This document shows positions 35,667-45,307 of a stretch of DNA of 64,000 bases, piece by piece (position 1 is the stretch's first letter; each line of letters starts with the position of its first letter). This stretch comes from Thermoflavifilum aggregans. Lineage in GTDB: Bacteria; Bacteroidota; Bacteroidia; Chitinophagales; Chitinophagaceae. The notes under the pieces were generated by a model. That model was not told where the DNA came from, did no database searches, and was given only the letters and a program-made list of their open reading frames with translations. A program made the position numbers and the translations under genes. The DNA lies in the NCBI RefSeq assembly GCF_002797735.1, contig NZ_PGFG01000001.1, positions 1,736,001 through 1,800,000 of the forward strand. The letters are read 5' to 3'.

Positions 35667-36614
35667 TCAAGAATATGTTTGATTCTTTTTTATCAATCGG
35701 ATATTGCGTTGCAGTCCTTCCCATCCTGCACGTTTCAGCGGTGTATGGCCAAACAGTTCCACAAATTTTTCTTCGGTTAATTGTTCCCATTCCTGTGTGG
35801 AGAAATCAAGGATCTCGGGAACTGGCTCCAGATCAGCTTCCTGGCTTACACGACTAAAACGGTTCCAGGGGCATACATCCTGGCAGATATCACATCCGAA
35901 AATCCAATCCTTCCATTTGCCTTCAGCTTCCTGCGGATAGATATGGGCCTTCAGTTCGATGGTGTAATAGGAGATACAACGACTGGCATCAATGATTTTA
36001 TCCGGCAGAATAGCCTGAGTTGGACATGCATCGATGCAACGGGTACAGGTTCCGCAATAATCTTTGGCAAACGGATCGTCGTACACCAGTTCCAGATCGG
36101 TAATCAGGGTGGCAATAAAAAGAAAGGAACCCTGCTGCCGGGTGATGAGATTGCCGTTTTTTCCCACCCATCCGAGGCCGGAACGCACAGCCCAGGCACG
36201 TTCCAGCACGGGCGCACTGTCCACAAATCCACGTCCTTGTATTTCACCGATTTGTTCCTGCAAACTTTTCAGAAATTGTTTGAGTTTCTTTTTGATTACC
36301 CGATGATAATCCCTGCCATAGGCATATTTTGAAACCCGGTAACTATCGGTTCGTTGCCTGCGGGCCGGAAAATAATTCATCAACAGGGTTATAACAGATT
36401 GCGCTTCGGGCACCAGTTTCCGCGGATCAATACGCAGATCAAAATAACGCTCCATGTATGCCATGGTACCCTGATAGCCTTTGTTCAACCATTTTTCCAG
36501 CCGCCGGGCATCTTCATCCAATGCAGCTGCACGAGCAATACCACAATAATCAAAGCCGAGCTTCCGGGCTAGCTGCTTCACAAGGGCCGTATGTCTGGCT
36601 GCTGCTGGGTTCAT
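35667..36614 (-). CDS. queG: Epoxyqueuosine reductase
   Basis: 315 residues. The N-terminal cobalamin-binding region includes FVDSAPVLERAWAVRSGLG with the catalytic Asp and GWVGKNGNLI. Two 4Fe-4S clusters are given by CGTCTRCIDACPTQA (about residues 186-200) and CDICQDVCPWN (about 242-252). The C-terminal HEAT-like repeat of longer homologues is absent, as in other short QueG proteins. It reduces epoxyqueuosine to queuosine in tRNA anticodons. The start overlaps the upstream serine hydrolase gene by four bases. Confidence 0.95.
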   Translation of the reverse strand: MNPAAARHTALVKQLARKLGFDYCGIARAAALDEDARRLEKWLNKGYQGTMAYMERYFDLRIDPRKLVPEAQSVITLLMNYFPARRQRTDSYRVSKYAYGRDYHRVIKKKLKQFLKSLQEQIGEIQGRGFVDSAPVLERAWAVRSGLGWVGKNGNLITRQQGSFLFIATLITDLELVYDDPFAKDYCGTCTRCIDACPTQAILPDKIIDASRCISYYTIELKAHIYPQEAEGKWKDWIFGCDICQDVCPWNRFSRVSQEADLEPVPEILDFSTQEWEQLTEEKFVELFGHTPLKRAGWEGLQRNIRLIKKNQTYS

Positions 36615-37723
36615 GGTGTTTTATTCACACTAAAACAGAAAACATCGGCCTGATTAGGCTGATCAAACAAACCTGTACGTAGGGAAAAAACCTGATTGAT
36701 GGTCTGACGAATATCCCAGTCGGCCTGCATGACCTTTTTAAAATCAAGCTGATTCACGAAGATAATACCTATCAACTGACGTGAAACATCGTAAAACGGG
36801 TAAGTCCCGAAGAGACCGGGGCTGCTTACCGACAAGGGATGATGGTTGCCGTCTTCAGCTTCCACCCATTCTCCCAATCCATAAGCCCACTGGTCATTGA
36901 TAACCCCGTCAACAGGAGAATATCGTATAGGAATGTTCACAATCTGATTGCGCTGCATTTCCTGCAGGGCTTGTTCACTCAAAATCCTGTGCCCTTGATA
37001 CACACCCTTATTAGCAATCATTTCCAGAAAATGCAACAAATCCAGGGGACAGGAATAGGCACCACCCGCCAGTTCCGGATTGGCTGGTCGCGTGAAAGAT
37101 GTGTGTTGCATCCCGCAGGGGCGGGCAATGCGTTCTTCAAAGTTCTGTACAAAGCTTTTTCCCGATACCACTTCAATGACCCTTCCGGCAATCTGCAAGC
37201 CGAAAGGACTATAATAAAAAGCTTTGCCAGGTTCAGCTTCCAGCGGAACCAGCTGGCTAATCTGCTCTACACATGCGGTCAGGGTATTGGTACGCCAGTA
37301 AATGCGCCGGAAGGCGGGTGTGGCAAAATATCCGGTCGTGTGTCTGAGACAATCCCGGATCGTGATTCGGCTTTTTAAACCCGTGTTGAATTCGGGTAAA
37401 TATTTGCCTACCGGATCATCCAGTGCAATTTTTCCTTCATCCACAAAAGTCATGATCAGCGCAGTACTTAACCATTTGCTCACAGAAGCCACCGGTACCG
37501 TAGTCTCCATATTGTATCCGCCCAATGAATCCTGATACACGATATGCCCATTTTGCTCAAGCAACACATAAACCCGGCCATGATATACACGCTGATGAGC
37601 CAGAACAGCCTTGTCCAACTCAGGATAAGCAGATTGTGCAACGGTACCGAAAATCGGAAAAATTAACAGAATACACAGAATTGAGCTGAAATTCAGACAG
37701 GGAAAGTATCGCATATATGACAT
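36611..37723 (-). CDS. Secreted serine hydrolase of the beta-lactamase/PBP fold
   Basis: 370 residues with a signal peptide (SSILCILLIFPIFGTVAQS). The SxxK motif is S80-VS-K83 in VASVSKWLSTALIM. The second motif position reads YYSPFGLQIAG, where the Asn of YxN is replaced by Pro. The third region is SSPGLFGTYPFYD, without the usual KTG or HxG. The family includes class C-like esterases and D-aminopeptidases, and the altered motifs favour an esterase or peptidase over a true beta-lactamase. It starts the unit that continues into queG. ATG at 37714 is an alternative start. Confidence 0.88.
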   Translation of the reverse strand: MSYMRYFPCLNFSSILCILLIFPIFGTVAQSAYPELDKAVLAHQRVYHGRVYVLLEQNGHIVYQDSLGGYNMETTVPVASVSKWLSTALIMTFVDEGKIALDDPVGKYLPEFNTGLKSRITIRDCLRHTTGYFATPAFRRIYWRTNTLTACVEQISQLVPLEAEPGKAFYYSPFGLQIAGRVIEVVSGKSFVQNFEERIARPCGMQHTSFTRPANPELAGGAYSCPLDLLHFLEMIANKGVYQGHRILSEQALQEMQRNQIVNIPIRYSPVDGVINDQWAYGLGEWVEAEDGNHHPLSVSSPGLFGTYPFYDVSRQLIGIIFVNQLDFKKVMQADWDIRQTINQVFSLRTGLFDQPNQADVFCFSVNKTP

Positions 37724-37793
37724 GATTTCGCAATTGAGCCGGCTGGAGTTAAATTTGATACACTAAGGTAAGTTTTCCTAAAAAACAGAAAAT

Positions 37794-40448
37794 ATGAATT
37801 TGAACGAATTCACTATCAAATCGCAAGAAACCATTCAAAGGGCTCAACAGCTGGCTTTTGAAGCACAAAATCCGGCTATAGAAACCGGACATCTGCTTAA
37901 AGCCTTGCTGGATGAGAATCCTGATACGATGGAATATTTGCTGAAAAAAAATGAAGTAAACCTAACCTACCTGCATTCCAAACTGAATGAAATTCTGAAA
38001 CGATATGCCAGATTGGAATCAGGGGAAGGCGGACAAACCATTAGCCGTGACATGAACAATGTGCTGTTGCGTGCTTCTTCACTTGCAAAAGAGTTTAAGG
38101 ATGAATTTGTGAGTGTGGAACACTTGCTGCTTGCGTTGCTGATGGGTAATGATGATATTGCGAAGTTGCTGAAAGATGCAGGCATGACGGAAAAAGGCCT
38201 GCGTGCCGCTATTGCCGATCTGCGAAAGGGTAGTACGGTAAGCAGCCAGACGGCCGAGTCACAATTTCATGCCTTGCAGAAATATGCCCGTAACCTGAAT
38301 GAGCTGGCAGCAGCCGGTAAGCTCGATCCGGTTATCGGGCGCGATGAGGAAATCCGCCGTACCCTGCATATTCTTTCTCGCCGTACCAAAAACAATCCTA
38401 TTCTGGTAGGTGAACCGGGTGTGGGAAAAACGGCTATCGTAGAGGGCTTGGCACATCGGATCATCAACGGCGACGTACCTGAAAACCTGAAAACCAAAGT
38501 GATTTATGCCCTCGATATGGGAGCCCTGATGGCTGGTGCCAAATATCGGGGTGAATTTGAAGAACGACTGAAAGCTGTCATCAAAGAAGTTACCGAAAGC
38601 AATGGAGAAGTGATTTTATTCATCGATGAAATTCATACCCTGGTAGGGGCCGGTGCCATGGAAGGTGCTATGGATGCGGCTAATATCATGAAACCAGCTC
38701 TTGCACGGGGTGAGCTTCGTGCCATTGGCGCTACGACCCTAAATGAATACCAGAAATATTTTGAGCGCGATAAAGCCCTGGAACGGCGTTTCCAGAAGGT
38801 AATGATTGATGAACCGAGCGTAGAAGATGCCATATCCATCCTCCGCGGCCTGAAAGATCGATATGAAACGCATCATCACGTGCGAATCAAGGATGAAGCC
38901 ATCATAGCTGCGGTGGAGCTTTCTCACCGGTACATTACCGACAGGTTTTTGCCCGATAAAGCCATTGACCTAATCGATGAAGCCGCAGCCAAATTGCGGC
39001 TGGAAATGAATTCCATGCCTGAAGAACTGGACGAGCTGGAGAGAAAAATCCGCCAGCTGGAGATTGAAAGAGAAGCTATCAAACGGGAAAACGATCAAAC
39101 CAAACTGGAAGAACTGAATCGCGAAATCTCCGAATTGTCTGAACAACGCAACGCCTTAAAAGCCAAATGGCAGCAGGAAAAAGAGATCGTAGATAAAATT
39201 CAGGCCGCCAAGGCAACCATCGAAAACCTGAAAATAGAAGCAGAACAGGCCGAGAGAAACGGAGACTATGGCCGTGTGGCTGAAATTCGCTACGGTCGCA
39301 TCCGGGAGCAGGAAAATCTGGTGAAAAAATATACCGAAGAGCTGGAAAAATTATCGGCTGATAAACGCCTGCTGAAAGAAGAAGTAGATGCAGAAGATAT
39401 TGCAGAAATCGTGTCCAAAGCTACCGGCATACCCGTAACCCGCATGATGCAAAGCGAAAAGGAAAAACTGCTGCATCTGGAAGATGAATTGCACAAACGG
39501 GTGGTAGGGCAGGATGAAGCTATCGAGGCCGTGGCCAATGCCATCCGCAGAAGCCGCGCCGGCCTGCAGGATGAGCGCAGGCCCATAGGTTCGTTCATCT
39601 TCCTGGGTACCACTGGCGTGGGTAAAACGGAATTGGCCAAAGCACTTGCTGAATGCTTGTTTGATGATGAGCGGATGATGACGCGTATCGACATGAGTGA
39701 GTATCAGGAAAAACATACGGTGAGCCGGCTTATCGGCGCTCCTCCGGGTTATGTAGGTTATGAAGAAGGCGGACAGCTTACGGAAGCCGTTCGTCGCAAA
39801 CCCTATTCCGTGGTTCTGCTGGATGAAATCGAAAAAGCACACCCCGACGTGTGGAATATCCTGTTGCAGGTGCTGGATGACGGCCGCCTGACCGATAACA
39901 AAGGCCGGGTCGTGAATTTCAAAAATACCATCATCATCATGACCAGCAACCTGGGTAGCCATATCATCCAGGAAAACTTCAATCAGCTTACCGATGATAA
40001 CAAGGAAGAAATTGTGGAACGCACCAAGGCTGAAGTGATGGCTCTGCTGCGCCAAACCATCAGACCTGAATTCCTGAACCGGATTGATGAAATCATCCTG
40101 TTCCAGCCATTGATGAAAGAGCAAATTCGCGAAATTGTCAATATCCAGCTCAGGCACCTTCAGGAACAAATGAGTAAGAACGGCTATCAGGTTGACTTCA
40201 CCGACTACCTGATCGATTATCTGGCCGTTGCCGGCTACGATCCGCAATTTGGAGCCAGACCGCTCAAACGGGTTATCCAGAAAGAAATCGTGAACCCGTT
40301 AAGCAAGAAAATCATAGCCGGCGAGATTGAAAAAAATCAGCCCGTGCTGATTGATGTATTCGATGGGGTAGTGGTGTTCCGCACCAATCATCAGGACTCA
40401 TCGACAGAAACAGTCTCGGCCTCAACCTACACGGGTAGTTCACATTAA
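37794..40448 (+). CDS. clpB: ATP-dependent chaperone ClpB
   Basis: 884 residues, full length. The N-terminal double Clp-N repeat (residues 1-145) is followed by NBD1 with Walker [16 protein letters not shown] and Walker [18 protein letters not shown] long middle-domain coiled coil covers about 400-525 ([18 protein letters not shown]). NBD2 has [16 protein letters not shown] and [14 protein letters not shown]. It solubilises aggregated proteins together with DnaK. No CIRCE or sigma-32-like site was recognised upstream. A strong terminator follows. Confidence 0.97.
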   Translation: MNLNEFTIKSQETIQRAQQLAFEAQNPAIETGHLLKALLDENPDTMEYLLKKNEVNLTYLHSKLNEILKRYARLESGEGGQTISRDMNNVLLRASSLAKEFKDEFVSVEHLLLALLMGNDDIAKLLKDAGMTEKGLRAAIADLRKGSTVSSQTAESQFHALQKYARNLNELAAAGKLDPVIGRDEEIRRTLHILSRRTKNNPILVGEPGVGKTAIVEGLAHRIINGDVPENLKTKVIYALDMGALMAGAKYRGEFEERLKAVIKEVTESNGEVILFIDEIHTLVGAGAMEGAMDAANIMKPALARGELRAIGATTLNEYQKYFERDKALERRFQKVMIDEPSVEDAISILRGLKDRYETHHHVRIKDEAIIAAVELSHRYITDRFLPDKAIDLIDEAAAKLRLEMNSMPEELDELERKIRQLEIEREAIKRENDQTKLEELNREISELSEQRNALKAKWQQEKEIVDKIQAAKATIENLKIEAEQAERNGDYGRVAEIRYGRIREQENLVKKYTEELEKLSADKRLLKEEVDAEDIAEIVSKATGIPVTRMMQSEKEKLLHLEDELHKRVVGQDEAIEAVANAIRRSRAGLQDERRPIGSFIFLGTTGVGKTELAKALAECLFDDERMMTRIDMSEYQEKHTVSRLIGAPPGYVGYEEGGQLTEAVRRKPYSVVLLDEIEKAHPDVWNILLQVLDDGRLTDNKGRVVNFKNTIIIMTSNLGSHIIQENFNQLTDDNKEEIVERTKAEVMALLRQTIRPEFLNRIDEIILFQPLMKEQIREIVNIQLRHLQEQMSKNGYQVDFTDYLIDYLAVAGYDPQFGARPLKRVIQKEIVNPLSKKIIAGEIEKNQPVLIDVFDGVVVFRTNHQDSSTETVSASTYTGSSH

Positions 40449-40487
40449 AAATCACTATAGCAGCCAACTTTGTGGTATTTACATGTT

Positions 40488-40516
40488 AAGCCCCGCCTAA
40501 AAGCGGGGTTTTTTAT
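40488..40516 (+). terminator. Terminator after clpB
   Basis: AAGCCCCGC (40488-40496) pairs with GCGGGGTT (40503-40510) around a six-base loop and is followed by TTTTT. It lies 40 bases after the clpB stop. Confidence 0.88.
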
Positions 40517-40566
40517 TATCTTTAATCAGAGCTAAACAGATAGCAAAAAAATTTTTTGAGAAAATA

Positions 40567-40597
40567 TTTGAAAATATCATTTCATTACATATCTTTA
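40567..40597 (+). promoter_or_regulatory. Promoter of a small transcription unit
   Basis: TTTG (40567-40570) and TATCTTTA (40590-40597) are separated by 19 bases, matching the Bacteroidota -33/-7 layout with one change in the -7 box. Transcription would start about 40604. Confidence 0.45.
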
Positions 40598-40641
40598 ACC
40601 TGTCATTTGAGACAAATTGTTATGTAACCAAACCATTGCCT

Positions 40642-40848
40642 ATGAAAAACCAGCTCTCCTGGATAGTTATACCCATTCTGATCATATTTTCCCCTCTCAT
40701 AAGCTGGAATGATATTCATCTCCCGGGAACGGGCTGGATGCCTGTTCCCATAGATGATGAACCTTATGACCATATCCGGAAAAACCCCTTTACGGGTGCT
40801 GTTGCCTGTCAAAGACAACCTGTAAGGAGACGAGTGTGGGCTTTCTGA
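40642..40848 (+). CDS. Possible small exported protein in an orphan unit
   Basis: 68 residues from the ATG at 40642. The N-terminus after MKNQ is hydrophobic (LSWIVIPILIIFSPLIS) and could be a signal peptide or membrane anchor; the remainder is short with a basic C-terminus (RQPVRRRVWAF). No family is recognised. A promoter-like pair lies 45 bases upstream and a strong terminator 37 bases downstream, so the region is probably transcribed on this strand. The RNA can also fold into several short stems (GGGAAC/GTTCCC near 40725-40750), so a non-coding RNA is an alternative. Confidence 0.35.
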   Translation: MKNQLSWIVIPILIIFSPLISWNDIHLPGTGWMPVPIDDEPYDHIRKNPFTGAVACQRQPVRRRVWAF

Positions 40849-40885
40849 TTGAGGGGAAGGCTCATGATTAAAGGGTTACTGAACA

Positions 40886-40916
40886 CCCGGTATAATTCCT
40901 TATACCGGGCTATTTT
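40886..40916 (+). terminator. Terminator of the small unit
   Basis: CCCGGTATAA (40886-40895) and TTATACCGGG (40900-40909) form a perfect ten-base stem with a TTCC loop, followed by CTATTTTA. Confidence 0.8.
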
Positions 40917-41034
40917 AATCTAAAACCCGGTGACAAAAAAGCATTTCGATATGCCGAAGATGCAACAGATGATTGTTCCTGGATTTTCACAAAAATATAC
41001 TACGCTTCAACCTGTTTTAACCTGCACATACATC

Positions 41035-41065
41035 GGGGCCTATTCATCGGCCCCATTTTTATTTT
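41035..41065 (+). terminator. Hairpin between small unit and DUF3606 gene
   Basis: GGGGCC (41035-41040) and GGCCCC (41049-41054) pair around eight bases and are followed by ATTTTTATTTT. The T tail suits plus-strand transcription. On the minus strand it sits directly behind the DUF3606 stop and may also help there. Confidence 0.55.
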
Positions 41066-41291
41066 AAATGAAGTGGGATGAAACAGGTGTTGTAAATTCC
41101 CGGTTGGGATGCCGGCAGATGTATTTCTCTACTTCAGCCACCAATGCCGAACCAACCACCTGGATGGTAGCCTGCAGTTCTTCCCGGGTCATACGATATC
41201 GTTCAAGCCAGTAAGCCGCAGTAAGCGGATCATCCAGCTGAATACGCGCCCCGTCGCGCGAAGCTGTTACAGATACGGTATTCCTTTCCAT
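41064..41291 (-). CDS. DUF3606-family small protein
   Basis: 75 residues from the ATG at 41291; a longer frame to 41336 has no family support. The centre, LDDPLTAAYWLERYRMTREE, then VVGSALVAEVEKYI, matches DUF3606: an acidic DxP, YW, a turn, then a helix ending in VExYI. These proteins are small, soluble and of unknown function. It is monocistronic with a TAACTTTG box at 41378-41385. Confidence 0.8.
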   Translation of the reverse strand: MERNTVSVTASRDGARIQLDDPLTAAYWLERYRMTREELQATIQVVGSALVAEVEKYICRHPNREFTTPVSSHFI

Positions 41292-41377
41292 AACCGTAAG
41301 ATTTAAAAATGTAAGAAAACCTATTTCCGGTGGCAAGGTGAGAAGGAGTACCTGACTGAACGAACTTGATTCCTTAT

Positions 41378-41385
41378 CAAAGTTA
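41378..41385 (-). promoter_or_regulatory. -7 box upstream of DUF3606 gene
   Basis: The minus strand reads TAACTTTG, an exact TAnnTTTG match, about 87 bases before the ATG at 41291. The rest of the 295-base gap up to the GH28 stop shows nothing else I can support. Confidence 0.4.
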
Positions 41386-41586
41386 AATAGTTCTGTGCAA
41401 GAAAATATCAGTTTTTAAAATAAAATTTTTCTGAAAAATTAGATTGCGTAAGGATTACACAATTATCCTCCGTAATTACATGCATATAAAGCAAAGTAAA
41501 AAACAAACCTGCGCAGCGGTAAAAAATGCGACGCATGAATCGGTAAATGCGGATCAGAAATGAAAATACACTTTCCCTGATAGTTG

Positions 41587-43224
41587 CTATTCGCGAATCA
41601 ATACTTGTTTGGATTCGAGATGATCGAGTACCACAGCCCCCTCGGGCAGGCGGGCAGGTATGCGGATACGCTTGCTTGCAGGGCCGGAAATGATCAGCTG
41701 TGCAGATGTCTGTGATGAAAATGTAAGGCCTGTCAGATCAATTTCATTGGCATTCCACAGTTTTACCAATGGCATGGTCGCAGGTTTGATTTCCACATTT
41801 CTGAAGGCTATATCCTTTGCATAGTCCAACTGCATACCCCGATCGGTTTGCATGTGCATGTCTGTAAAAAATATACGTTCAACCGGCATTTCAGACAAAC
41901 CCCGTATCACTATGGCTGATGCAGCACCACTTACCTGGATATCACTCAGATGAAAATCGGTGAAATGAGGCGTTTCGGGTGTAACAGGTTGGGCAGCCGT
42001 ATCAGACGCAGATGATTGCTCATAATAGGTATCAAACAATACAGCTTCATTTGCAATATTGTGCATGTAAATGCGATCTATGTAAATATCACGCACCCAT
42101 CCTCCGCTTCCCCTGCGGCTTTTGATGCGAATACCGGTATCCGTATCAATGAAATTGCAATTGGTTACATATACATTCCGGATACCACCATCTGTATTGC
42201 TGCCAATCACAAATCCGCCGTGGCCATGATATACGATACAATCAGCAATCAGCACTTGCTGCAAAGCTGCTGATGAATCGGCATACCTGCTGGGACTTGA
42301 TTTCATGCAGATACCATCATCACCTGCATTAACAGTACAGCGATAAATGATGATATTTTTCCCTCCGCTGATATCAATGCCATCACCATTCTGCGCCCAC
42401 CATTCGTTGTTTACCTTCACATCTTTGATCATCACCTGCTCACAATAATTAGGATAGAGTGCAAACTTGGGTGAATTTTTCAGCGTTACGCCCTCAATCC
42501 ATACATTTTTACAACGCACCAGCCATACCATATAAGGCCGCATGTAATCACGTGCCGGCAAAAAATCGGCAGCAGTAAGCTTTTTTCCGGATTGCTTCAA
42601 CTTTTTCAGATATTGTTCACCATCACGCGCTTCAGCGCTGGGCCACCAGATTTTTCCATTATCAACAAGTACACCCCCTTTTTGCAGGAGAGCTTTCCAT
42701 TGTGCAGCTGTAAGCTTTTCTTTTTTCACCGGTCGCCAGCTATCACCCGAACCATCTATGATTCCCTCACCGGTAATGGCTACATCTTCCAGATCATATC
42801 CGGAAATGGGCGAAGCCACGACAAAAGAGGATGAACGGGGAGGCTGAATGATAGGATACTGGCTATGATCCGGAGTAAACAACAGCATAGCACCCCTGTC
42901 CAGATGAAGCTCTATATGGCTGCGCAGCTCTATAGGGCCTGTAAGCCATAATCCGGGCGGAATCACAACCACACCTCCACCAGCTGCCGCACAGGTATCA
43001 ATAGCCTGCTGGATGAATTTATTATTCAACGTCTGCCCGTCAGGTTTCGCACCAAACTGCACGATATTGAAAATCCGATTAGGTATATCCGGTTTTTCCC
43101 ACAGTGTAAAGGGAAACGGGGCTGTGTGTACATAATCTGCAAGTGTGCGCTCATGCACTTCTGGCTGTGCATATCCTACAGCAGAAATACTTATCAGGCA
43201 GGCCAGCAGGAGATGATATTTCAT
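41587..43224 (-). CDS. Secreted GH28 polygalacturonase-type enzyme
   Basis: 545 residues with a signal peptide (YHLLLACLISISAVGYAQ). The right-handed beta-helix carries the four GH28 landmarks: QNGDGIDISGGKN (NxD position), NAGDDGICMKS (DD), HGHGGFVIGS (GHG) and TGIRIKSRRG (RIK). The catalytic acids are therefore present. GH28 enzymes hydrolyse galacturonan and rhamnogalacturonan; exo- versus endo-action cannot be told. It is alone, with a TAGTTTTG box upstream, and is not accompanied by Sus genes. Confidence 0.92.
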   Translation of the reverse strand: MKYHLLLACLISISAVGYAQPEVHERTLADYVHTAPFPFTLWEKPDIPNRIFNIVQFGAKPDGQTLNNKFIQQAIDTCAAAGGGVVVIPPGLWLTGPIELRSHIELHLDRGAMLLFTPDHSQYPIIQPPRSSSFVVASPISGYDLEDVAITGEGIIDGSGDSWRPVKKEKLTAAQWKALLQKGGVLVDNGKIWWPSAEARDGEQYLKKLKQSGKKLTAADFLPARDYMRPYMVWLVRCKNVWIEGVTLKNSPKFALYPNYCEQVMIKDVKVNNEWWAQNGDGIDISGGKNIIIYRCTVNAGDDGICMKSSPSRYADSSAALQQVLIADCIVYHGHGGFVIGSNTDGGIRNVYVTNCNFIDTDTGIRIKSRRGSGGWVRDIYIDRIYMHNIANEAVLFDTYYEQSSASDTAAQPVTPETPHFTDFHLSDIQVSGAASAIVIRGLSEMPVERIFFTDMHMQTDRGMQLDYAKDIAFRNVEIKPATMPLVKLWNANEIDLTGLTFSSQTSAQLIISGPASKRIRIPARLPEGAVVLDHLESKQVLIRE

Positions 43225-43251
43225 ACTTACAAATGTTTATGCAATGGATTT

Positions 43252-43259
43252 CAAAACTA
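43252..43259 (-). promoter_or_regulatory. -7 box upstream of GH28 gene
   Basis: The minus strand reads TAGTTTTG, an exact TAnnTTTG match, 27 bases before the GH28 ATG. Confidence 0.45.
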
Positions 43260-43378
43260 AACAAATGTGTTGAATTTTTCAGCCTGATTAACCATTTGTT
43301 TTCGGTTGAGCTATTCCTGACCATGCTGCAAATGCATGAAATGCTGTACCTTAGTCCGGATTAAATCACGATGTACAC

Positions 43379-45256
43379 ATGAAATCATGCTTATCTTCAG
43401 GCCTGCTTGTGATAATCATCCTGATGACATGCCAATGGACATTTGCACAGGATACGTTGCCCACACCCCGCAACATTGTAGCAGCTTATGAGAAGGGAAC
43501 ACGCAGCCGGGACGGCCAGCCCGGGCCACATTACTGGCAGAATCACGCCCGTTATGATATAGATGTACATTTTACTCCGGATACACGGCTTATCTGGGGA
43601 AAAGAAACCATCGTGTATGTCAACAACAGTCCGGATACTTTATCTTATTTCTGGTTTAAGCTTTATCCCAATTTTTATCAACGCGGTGCAGCGCGCAATA
43701 CACCCGTGCTTCCGCAGGATTTAACGGATGGTGTACAAATCGGGGCTTATGCCATCAATGGTGTTGCCCAAAACCCGGGCAGGCTCAATATCAGGGGAAC
43801 CAATATGATTATGCCGGCTACACAACCTTTGTTACCACACGATTCGGTACACATTGACATACAATTCAGTTATGTGTTAAACAAAACATCGCATCAGCGT
43901 ACTGGTGAAATTGAAGAAGGCGCTTATTTCATTGCTTATTTCTTTCCCCGCATAGCGGTGTATGACGACATTGATGGATGGAATACCTTTCCTTACAATG
44001 GCCTGCAGGAATTTTACAATGATTTCTGTGATTTTGATGTATCGATTCATGTGCCTGATGGATATGTGGTATGGGCTACAGGAAATCTGGTAAATGCACA
44101 GGAAGTTTTGCAACCGCAAATCGCAGCACGTCTGCAAAAAGCTGAAACTACGGATGATATCCGCTTTGTTATTGATACCAATGATATTTTGCAGCGACGT
44201 GTAACGATGCATCAGCCTGAAAATGTATGGCATTATTCAGCCCGGAACGTAACTGATTTTGTATTTGCTACCAGCAATCATTACGTCTGGCAATCCACCA
44301 GTCTCCTTGTGGATTCGGCCACAGGCCGGCGTACACGTGTAGATGCAGTATATGATCCTAGGCATCAGGATTATGCGGAAGTCATTCATTTTGCACGAAA
44401 AACCGTGGAAGGCATCAGCTATTATTTCCCGCGCTGGCCTTATCCCTATCCGCATGAAACAGTAGTGGACGGGCTGGATCAGATGGAATATCCCATGATG
44501 GTGAATGATAATCCGCTAAGCAATCGTGCATCAACCATCGAACTAACGGACCATGAAATTTTTCATACCCTTTTCCCGTTTTACATGGGTACCAATGAAA
44601 CCAAATATGCGTGGATGGATGAAGGCTGGGCTACTTTGGGTGAATGGCTTTTAACGCCTTACATTGACAGTACCGTACACGATCCTTACGGCATGCAGGC
44701 CTATGATCATTTTGCAGGCACGGAAACGGATCTGCCGATTATCACACCCAGTACTCAAGAAGAAGGAACCGATTATTATTTAAATTCCTATCCCAAACCC
44801 GCTATGGGTTATTTGTATGTGCGCGATATGCTGGGCGATGAAGGGTTCCGGCGTGCGCTTCATCATTATATGCAAACCTGGCATGGGAAACATCCGATGC
44901 CGTATGACTTTTTCTATGCCATGAATGCAGGTGCAGGTAGAAATCTGAACTGGTTCTGGAAAAAATGGTTTTTCGATTCAGGATTCCCCGATCTGGCCAT
45001 TGAACGGGTTACGCATCAAGGCCTTCGATATCAGGTTACCATTCGATCATTAGGCAACAAGCCTGTTCCCATTGATCTGCATATATATTTGCAGAATGGC
45101 GATAGCTTGCAAATGCATCGCGATGTTTCCTGCTGGGAAAAAGGCAATGCCATAGTCAACCTTTCATTCCGGACAACCTCACCCGTGAAACGCATGGAAC
45201 TGGGCTCGCTGTATGATGCTGATGTGAATCGCAGCAACAACAGCTGGCAACCCTGA
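43379..45256 (+). CDS. Secreted M1-family metallopeptidase
   Basis: 625 residues with a signal peptide (LLVIIILMTCQWTFAQ). The gluzincin motif is H392-E393-IF-H396, then 18 residues to E415 (HEIFHTLFPF ... WMDEGWAT), the exact HExxH-x18-E spacing. The substrate-binding loop in this family is usually GxMEN; here a DGLDQMEYPMMV stretch occupies that place. An N-terminal beta-sandwich (residues 45-230) fits the M1 fold. It probably works as an aminopeptidase in the periplasm or outside the cell. It is divergent from GH28. Confidence 0.92.
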   Translation: MKSCLSSGLLVIIILMTCQWTFAQDTLPTPRNIVAAYEKGTRSRDGQPGPHYWQNHARYDIDVHFTPDTRLIWGKETIVYVNNSPDTLSYFWFKLYPNFYQRGAARNTPVLPQDLTDGVQIGAYAINGVAQNPGRLNIRGTNMIMPATQPLLPHDSVHIDIQFSYVLNKTSHQRTGEIEEGAYFIAYFFPRIAVYDDIDGWNTFPYNGLQEFYNDFCDFDVSIHVPDGYVVWATGNLVNAQEVLQPQIAARLQKAETTDDIRFVIDTNDILQRRVTMHQPENVWHYSARNVTDFVFATSNHYVWQSTSLLVDSATGRRTRVDAVYDPRHQDYAEVIHFARKTVEGISYYFPRWPYPYPHETVVDGLDQMEYPMMVNDNPLSNRASTIELTDHEIFHTLFPFYMGTNETKYAWMDEGWATLGEWLLTPYIDSTVHDPYGMQAYDHFAGTETDLPIITPSTQEEGTDYYLNSYPKPAMGYLYVRDMLGDEGFRRALHHYMQTWHGKHPMPYDFFYAMNAGAGRNLNWFWKKWFFDSGFPDLAIERVTHQGLRYQVTIRSLGNKPVPIDLHIYLQNGDSLQMHRDVSCWEKGNAIVNLSFRTTSPVKRMELGSLYDADVNRSNNSWQP

Positions 45257-45280
45257 AATGGTCATTCCCGCTGCGATCGG

Positions 45281-45288
45281 TAAATTTG
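45281..45288 (+). promoter_or_regulatory. -7 box upstream of lepA
   Basis: TAAATTTG, an exact TAnnTTTG match, 20 bases before the lepA ATG, inside the 51-base gap after the M1 peptidase gene. Confidence 0.5.
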
Positions 45289-45307
45289 CACCCAAACCAG
45301 CAACCAT

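Noticed and set aside
39351-40247. 298-codon open frame on the minus strand opposite clpB
   Set aside because: Antisense to the conserved ClpB second ATPase domain; no domain features of its own.
40603-40818. 71-codon open frame antisense to the small unit
   Set aside because: Promoter and terminators in the region point to plus-strand transcription; no supporting signals on the minus strand.
40945-41067. 38-codon plus-strand frame ending near the DUF3606 stop
   Set aside because: Too short, contains the 41035-41054 hairpin, no promoter or family support.
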